Of a stretch of 64,000 nucleotides of DNA, positions 60,088 to 64,000 are shown piece by piece. Source of the DNA: Gilvibacter sp. (lineage in GTDB: Bacteria > Bacteroidota > Bacteroidia > Flavobacteriales > Flavobacteriaceae); the NCBI RefSeq assembly GCF_013214815.1, contig NZ_JABSPU010000004.1, forward strand, positions 1-64,000. Direction: 5' to 3'. A program made the position numbers and the translations under genes. Positions within the stretch are counted from its first letter, which is position 1. Each line of letters opens with the position of its first letter. The notes beneath the pieces are model-generated. The model was not told where the DNA came from. It did not search any database and was given only the letters and a program-made list of their open reading frames with translations.

Positions 60088-60561
60088 ATGCAAGCCGAAT
60101 TTATCAATGCTGTTAGAGAAGCCCGTTTGGAAGACATCAAGTCTTACTTGAACAAAAAACCCAATTTACTCAATGGGAAAGACCAACGCGGGTCTACTGC
60201 CTTGCTTTTGGCCGCCTATTACGGACACGAGGCTGTGGTAGATTTTTTACTCAGCTTGAATCCAGAATTGGATGCGCAAGATCAAGCGGGGAATACCGCT
60301 TTGATGGGGGTTTGTTTTAAGGGCTATTATCCAATTGCAGAAAAGCTCGTCGCTGCTGGCGCCAATGTGAATGCGACCAATTTTAATGGCGCTTCCGCAT
60401 TGATCTATGCCAGCATGTTCAATAAAGCTGATTTAGTTGCTCTCCTATTGAAAAATAAGGCAGATACCTCCCAAAAGGATGAACGTGGATTTACTGCTGC
60501 AGATCATGCAAAAAGTCAAGGCTATCAAGAAATCGTTACCCTAATTGCCTCCCATGAGTAA
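60088..60561 (+). CDS. Ankyrin-repeat protein
   Basis: 157 aa with four ankyrin units and caps: GSTALLLAAYYGHEAVVDFLLS, GNTALMGVCFKGYYPIAEKLVAAG, GASALIYASMFNKADLVALLLKN and GFTAADHAKSQGYQEIVTLI. A soluble protein-binding module with no leader. It is 28 bp after the aminotransferase and overlaps the amidase start by 8 bp. In other bacteria small ankyrin proteins next to enzymes often chaperone or tether them (e.g. catalase with AnkB), so a partner role with the transaminase or amidase is suggested but not shown. Confidence 0.9.
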   Translation: MQAEFINAVREARLEDIKSYLNKKPNLLNGKDQRGSTALLLAAYYGHEAVVDFLLSLNPELDAQDQAGNTALMGVCFKGYYPIAEKLVAAGANVNATNFNGASALIYASMFNKADLVALLLKNKADTSQKDERGFTAADHAKSQGYQEIVTLIASHE

Positions 60562-61342
60562 GAAAAGCCAATTGAATGTCGGAATCCTTCAGCAAGACCT
60601 TGTTTGGGAAGATCAACAGGCCAATCGCGATCAGTTTGAAGCAGTTCTTAATGATATTGCCTCTAAATGTGATTTGGTTGTTTTGCCAGAGATGTTCACT
60701 ACCGGCTTTAGTATGAATGCTGCTGATTTGTGGGAGCCTGTTGACGGGCCTACTACCCAATGGATGCAGCAAATGGCTGCCAAATACAATTCGGCCATTA
60801 CCGGGAGTATTATCATTAAGCAGGATGACCATTACTACAACCGACTGCTTTTTGTTTACCCTGATGGACAGTATAAAACCTATGACAAGCGCCACTGCTT
60901 CACTTTGGCAGGAGAGCATGAGGTATACACCGCAGGAACCGAGCGTTTACACATTGAATTACACGGTTGGCTGATCTGCCCGCTGATCTGTTATGACCTG
61001 CGTTTCCCGGTTTGGGCACGCAATACGTCTAATTATGATTTACTGCTTTATGTGGCTAATTGGCCTAAAACGCGCATTAAAGCTTGGGATACCTTGTTGC
61101 AGGCGCGAGCCATTGAAAATATGAGCTACTGTGTGGGGGTGAATCGGATTGGTGATGACGGCAACGGCTATCCTTATGTTGGACACACTGCTGTTTATGA
61201 TCCTTTAGGGGAACGAATATCTACTGCGGATTTTGAATCTCCAATAGCGGAAATCGTCAGTTTAGATGCAGCGTACCAGGATAAGGTTCGGGACAAATTA
61301 CGCTTTTTAAACGATCGAGATTCTTTTACTCTGGAAGTCTAA
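60554..61342 (+). CDS. Nitrilase-superfamily omega-amidase (YafV-like)
   Basis: 262 aa from the ATG at 60554, which overlaps the ankyrin stop. Hydrolyses 2-oxoglutaramate or 2-oxosuccinamate to the 2-oxo acid and ammonia. The Glu-Lys-Cys triad is visible: LVVLPEMFTTGF (Glu), YDKRHCFTLAGEH (Lys) and LICPLICYDLRFPVWARN (Cys, about residue 139), plus the ANWPKTRIKAWDTLLQARAIEN signature. With the upstream aminotransferase it forms a glutamine transaminase-omega-amidase route, usually serving methionine salvage. The last 17 bp overlap the convergent Ig-like lipoprotein gene. Confidence 0.93.
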   Translation: MSKKSQLNVGILQQDLVWEDQQANRDQFEAVLNDIASKCDLVVLPEMFTTGFSMNAADLWEPVDGPTTQWMQQMAAKYNSAITGSIIIKQDDHYYNRLLFVYPDGQYKTYDKRHCFTLAGEHEVYTAGTERLHIELHGWLICPLICYDLRFPVWARNTSNYDLLLYVANWPKTRIKAWDTLLQARAIENMSYCVGVNRIGDDGNGYPYVGHTAVYDPLGERISTADFESPIAEIVSLDAAYQDKVRDKLRFLNDRDSFTLEV

Positions 61343-62954
61343 AGGTCACCTCTCGAACCCAATTGGAGTTCATTTCTTCAGCACCTTCGGTATAGAAAAC
61401 GGGTTCTGCCTGAGTTTTATCTAAGAAATTACCCGGATCCCAGCGACCATTGCCATTGAGATCATAAATGACCCGGATGTAGTATTCTCCAGGAGCAATG
61501 TATTGGAATTTTACCGGCTTAGCCTCGGTGATGTAGTAGGAGTCATCGAGTTCTCCGTTGGATTTGACCAAATCAACAATGAGTGGATAAGACTTGGCGT
61601 TGGCTACATTCACGGTCAAGGTTCCAAAATCACTGTAATTCTGGGTGCCTATTCTAAAGCTTAAGGTGTCGTTCTTGTTTCCAAAATAGTCTGTTATAGC
61701 ACCGGGAAGCATCTCGATATTGTAGGTTTGAGATTCTCCGTAATCAAAGGGAAATTCTACACGGCTGTACAAGCTGTCAATGCTATAATCAAAAGGAATT
61801 TGCATGGAATCCTTGTTGGTGATCTTGATGCGCTCGGTCAAAACACTATCAATAGGCGTATCACTAACTAAAGCAAAGGTCTGATCGAATTCCATACGGC
61901 CAGACTTTTCAGCGCGAACATTTAAGGTGTCCATATTAAAATCGCGCCAGCGCAGCACCAAGGTGTCAAAATAAGTTTGATTGTAGGCGTGGAATACCAA
62001 ACTGTCTGCCTTTACTTTTGGCCGAATCCAAAGACGTAAACTGTCGCGTTCTCTGTCCTTGGTCTGCAAGGTCTCAAAACCAGTTGCAGGTTCAACCATT
62101 GAGATTCGTAAGCTGTCTGCTTCGCCACGATATCCAAACAAGACTTGTCCACCAGAAACCTGAACAGGTCGCTCTAAATTGTATTCCAAAACCTCCTTGA
62201 AGAGGGTAAGTTCGTAAGTGGTATCTGCCGGTACTTCAATAAACTCTTCCAAATACCCGATCTTATCCTGCCCAGGCTCAAAAGTGTAATTGAAGTTGGA
62301 ATCTTTCATGGCGGTCAACAAATAGCGTCCCGCCTTTAGATTCTCCAAAGAGAAACCAGAGGTGCTGTCTGTGACGCTGGCGATATAATAAGGCTTTTCC
62401 AAAAAGACCACAGAGTCTGTATAGGTAGAGTCTATTTGGTAGAGCATAACGGTCAGCTCCTTTTCAGGCTCGCGCAAAAAAGCATCTTTAACCCGTCCGC
62501 TTACAGAAAGACTATCTATGTAAGAACCCGTTGAAAAGACGTAGCGGTAATAAGGATATTCGTTATTCTCATTATTGTCTGCGATACTCTTCCCAAAGTT
62601 GATCGCATAGGTCGTGTTGGGCTTGAGCGTATCGTTAATCTTGATCTTGATGAATTTGGCCGCACCTAAAGGAGAAATGTCTGGCGGATTATCAAACGGA
62701 GGGGAAACGATCATTTGCCTTGAGGCATTGTTGAGTCTCACGTATTCATCAAAGTAGATGCGAATCTCCTTGGCGTCAAAATTTACACTGTAATTCTCTG
62801 GTACCGTGCGAACCACTACAGGAGGGATGGTATCTCTTGGGCCGCCTTCTGGGCTTCCTTTTTTTGCGCATGAGGCAGGGCTTAAGGTCAACAGACCTGC
62901 GCAAATCAGAATAAGAAAGGCTTTAAAGAAAGCGGGCATGTTCATAATCGGCAA
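61326..62954 (-). CDS. Ig-like-domain lipoprotein (SbsA-type) of Bacteroidota
   Basis: 542 aa. Signal peptide with lipobox LSPASCAKKGSPEGGPRDTIPP (Cys at about 29), an N-terminal Ig-like (SbsA/Big_5) domain (VRTVPENYSVNFDAKEIRIYFDEYV..., TTYAINFGKSIADNNENN), then carboxypeptidase-like and further beta-sandwich segments to IYDLNGNGRWDPGNFLDKTQAEPV near the end. The CAKKGSPEGGPRD start is a hallmark of a conserved Bacteroidota lipoprotein of unknown role. Met1, Met4 or Met6 may be the start. The gene precedes nothing on its strand and its last codons overlap the amidase. Confidence 0.87.
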   Translation of the reverse strand: MPIMNMPAFFKAFLILICAGLLTLSPASCAKKGSPEGGPRDTIPPVVVRTVPENYSVNFDAKEIRIYFDEYVRLNNASRQMIVSPPFDNPPDISPLGAAKFIKIKINDTLKPNTTYAINFGKSIADNNENNEYPYYRYVFSTGSYIDSLSVSGRVKDAFLREPEKELTVMLYQIDSTYTDSVVFLEKPYYIASVTDSTSGFSLENLKAGRYLLTAMKDSNFNYTFEPGQDKIGYLEEFIEVPADTTYELTLFKEVLEYNLERPVQVSGGQVLFGYRGEADSLRISMVEPATGFETLQTKDRERDSLRLWIRPKVKADSLVFHAYNQTYFDTLVLRWRDFNMDTLNVRAEKSGRMEFDQTFALVSDTPIDSVLTERIKITNKDSMQIPFDYSIDSLYSRVEFPFDYGESQTYNIEMLPGAITDYFGNKNDTLSFRIGTQNYSDFGTLTVNVANAKSYPLIVDLVKSNGELDDSYYITEAKPVKFQYIAPGEYYIRVIYDLNGNGRWDPGNFLDKTQAEPVFYTEGAEEMNSNWVREVTFRLPE

Positions 62955-63011
62955 ATTAACAACTATCTGGGTTTTTACAGGGACAAAACAGCTACTTTTT
63001 TGGCATCCGTT

Positions 63012-63680
63012 TTATTCAGAGATAGCAATAGTAGCAAAACTCAGTTTTATATCCCTTGTGTTTAACAGCACTTTTGCACAGGCCTCTAAGGTTGCTCCGG
63101 TAGTTACAATATCATCTACCAGCAGAATATGTGAGCCCTTGGCGAGTTCAAAGTTTTTGTTGATCTCAAAGTGATGTGCTCTTTGAAATCGACTTTTACG
63201 TCCGAGTTTAACCAGAGACCGCTTTCCGTCTTTACGAATCAATGCCTTAGGAAGTACGGGCACCTGAAGATGTTTGCCCAAACTAAGCGCAAAACGATCC
63301 ACTTGATTATATCCTCGTTTGCGTTTTCTTTTATTGCTGAGTGGAACCGGAATAATAAGATCAAACTTGGGCTGATTTTGGGTGGATTTTAGCGCTTCTA
63401 CCATCCGAAGGGCAAAAAAGACTCCTAATTGTTGTTGTCCTTTGTATTTCAATTGATGCAATAGTTGCTGTGTAAGATTGGTCTTTTCAAAGCGCAATAA
63501 GCTGAACGCACTTTCCAAGCGCAATCGACCATAAAATTGTCTGACAAAGGCATTGTCGTTGATATTAATTGGGAAGCAAATAGGCAGTTCGTTTTGGCAA
63601 TTGACACACAACATCTGTGAACCATCAGAGAGTCTACGGTCACAACCGCAACATAGGTGCGGAAAAAACAGCTTTAACAT
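63012..63680 (-). CDS. ComF/GntX-type phosphoribosyltransferase-like protein
   Basis: 222 aa. N-terminal four-cysteine zinc ribbon (CCGCDRRLSDGSQMLCVNCQNEL), then a type I PRTase core with KYKGQQQLGVFFALRM, IIPVPLSNKRKRKRGYNQVDRFA and the PRPP-binding loop ILLVDDIVTTGATLEACAKVL. ComF proteins act in DNA uptake for natural transformation; they interact with replication-restart proteins in some species. The neighbourhood gives no hint here. Length fits. It is divergent from the partial gene at the window end. Confidence 0.92.
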   Translation of the reverse strand: MLKLFFPHLCCGCDRRLSDGSQMLCVNCQNELPICFPININDNAFVRQFYGRLRLESAFSLLRFEKTNLTQQLLHQLKYKGQQQLGVFFALRMVEALKSTQNQPKFDLIIPVPLSNKRKRKRGYNQVDRFALSLGKHLQVPVLPKALIRKDGKRSLVKLGRKSRFQRAHHFEINKNFELAKGSHILLVDDIVTTGATLEACAKVLLNTRDIKLSFATIAISE

Positions 63681-63730
63681 TTTAGAAAGGATTATTCGCC
63701 AAAAAGAGGCGTTATATGGGAAGTGACTGC

Positions 63731-63738
63731 TACATTTG
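63731..63738 (+). promoter_or_regulatory. Putative -7 element (TACATTTG) for the last gene
   Basis: Exact TAnnTTTG match, 39 nt before the ATG at 63778. No good TTTG 19 bp upstream. Confidence 0.45.
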
Positions 63739-63777
63739 CATTCTCATTATCAATGAAATATAACAAATAATTATATC

Positions 63778-64000
63778 ATGAGTACAGAAAACAGCACAAC
63801 GAAATTTAAAGTGCTAATTGGCGTATTGGCCTTTTTACTGATCGCATTGGGTATCTACACGGTAAGCCTGTATAACAGCAGCCGAGAAACTACCAACAGC
63901 CTGACCGAGGACAAAGTGAAGATCGAGTCAGAATTGGAATCACTCATCAAAGAATACGATGTGGTAATCCAAGAGAATGATATTAAAGACAAAGACCTTT
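63778..64000 (+). CDS. Membrane-anchored coiled-coil protein, 5' part (runs off the window end)
   Basis: Open frame of 74 codons to the edge: MSTENSTTKFKVLIGVLAFLLIALGIYTVSLY (one N-terminal TM helix, about residues 11-30) followed by a charged helical stretch with heptad character (EDKVKIESELESLIKEYDVVIQE). The shape is that of an inner-membrane protein with a periplasmic coiled coil. The remainder is outside the window, so no family can be assigned. Confidence 0.75.
   Translation, partial: MSTENSTTKFKVLIGVLAFLLIALGIYTVSLYNSSRETTNSLTEDKVKIESELESLIKEYDVVIQENDIKDKDL

Noticed and set aside
1-64000. Prophage, integrative element or defence island
   Set aside because: No integrase, transposase, terminase, restriction, toxin-antitoxin or Cas-like gene was found; gene content is core flavobacterial with normal composition.

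Overview
The window is a 64 kb piece of chromosome from a member of the Bacteroidota, almost certainly a (probably marine) Flavobacteriaceae. The evidence is consistent: SprF/PorP and C-terminal Por-secretion (T9SS) sorting domains, lipoproteins with Bacteroidota-type signal peptides, two-domain TonB receptors with carboxypeptidase-like N-termini, promoters of the form TTTG-N19-TAnnTTTG, a complete SUF operon, a b-type SdhCAB, and the families DUF3078, DUF3108, DUF2480 and DUF5689. No rRNA, tRNA, CRISPR array, transposase, integrase or phage structural gene was seen.

Layout. 0-10.7 kb: 5' part of a TonB receptor (minus), uvrC, a patatin/BamA-type outer-membrane phospholipase whose signal peptide is cut off by two in-frame stops, homogentisate dioxygenase fused in frame to 4-hydroxyphenylpyruvate dioxygenase, then DUF3108, tryptophan 2,3-dioxygenase and an M23 peptidase. 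10.8-21.4 kb: an Oar-like TonB receptor, a small membrane protein, a 660 bp hairpin-rich non-coding stretch, an orphan 117 aa ORF, then a secreted EEP-family nuclease/phosphatase divergent from a TonB receptor plus a DUF5689 lipoprotein. 21.4-28.8 kb: a T9SS alpha/beta hydrolase, an OmpA/PD40 protein with a SprF/PorP partner, a second (cytosolic) EEP protein, hflX and DUF3078. 28.9-37.6 kb: a long SUF operon (sufA-B-lipoprotein-C-D-S-META lipoprotein-E-T) continuing into HMG-CoA synthase and DUF2480. 37.6-43.6 kb: an MbnP/MbnH-type pair (copper protein and MauG-like dihaem enzyme) in an operon with a repeat-propeller lipoprotein and two choice-of-anchor-B surface proteins. 43.7-50 kb: thiL, two tandem zinc-ribbon miniproteins, an alpha/beta hydrolase, brnQ, a stand-alone glycogen-binding-like domain, an NTF2-like protein and aminopeptidase P. 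50-64 kb: a large BNR propeller protein, sdhCAB, a TPR hybrid histidine kinase, a glutamine-transaminase/ankyrin/omega-amidase operon, an Ig-like lipoprotein, a ComF protein and the start of a membrane coiled-coil protein.

The most promising candidates for under-described biology are (i) the MbnP/MbnH cluster with its surface propellers, (ii) the EEP nuclease-TonB receptor-DUF5689 module, which reads like an extracellular nucleic-acid or phosphate acquisition locus, and (iii) the two gene-integrity oddities near 2.7 and 6.35 kb (split signal peptide; HmgA-HppD fusion), which are either real or sequence errors and can be decided simply. All assignments come from reading the sequence and recalling families; no search was run.
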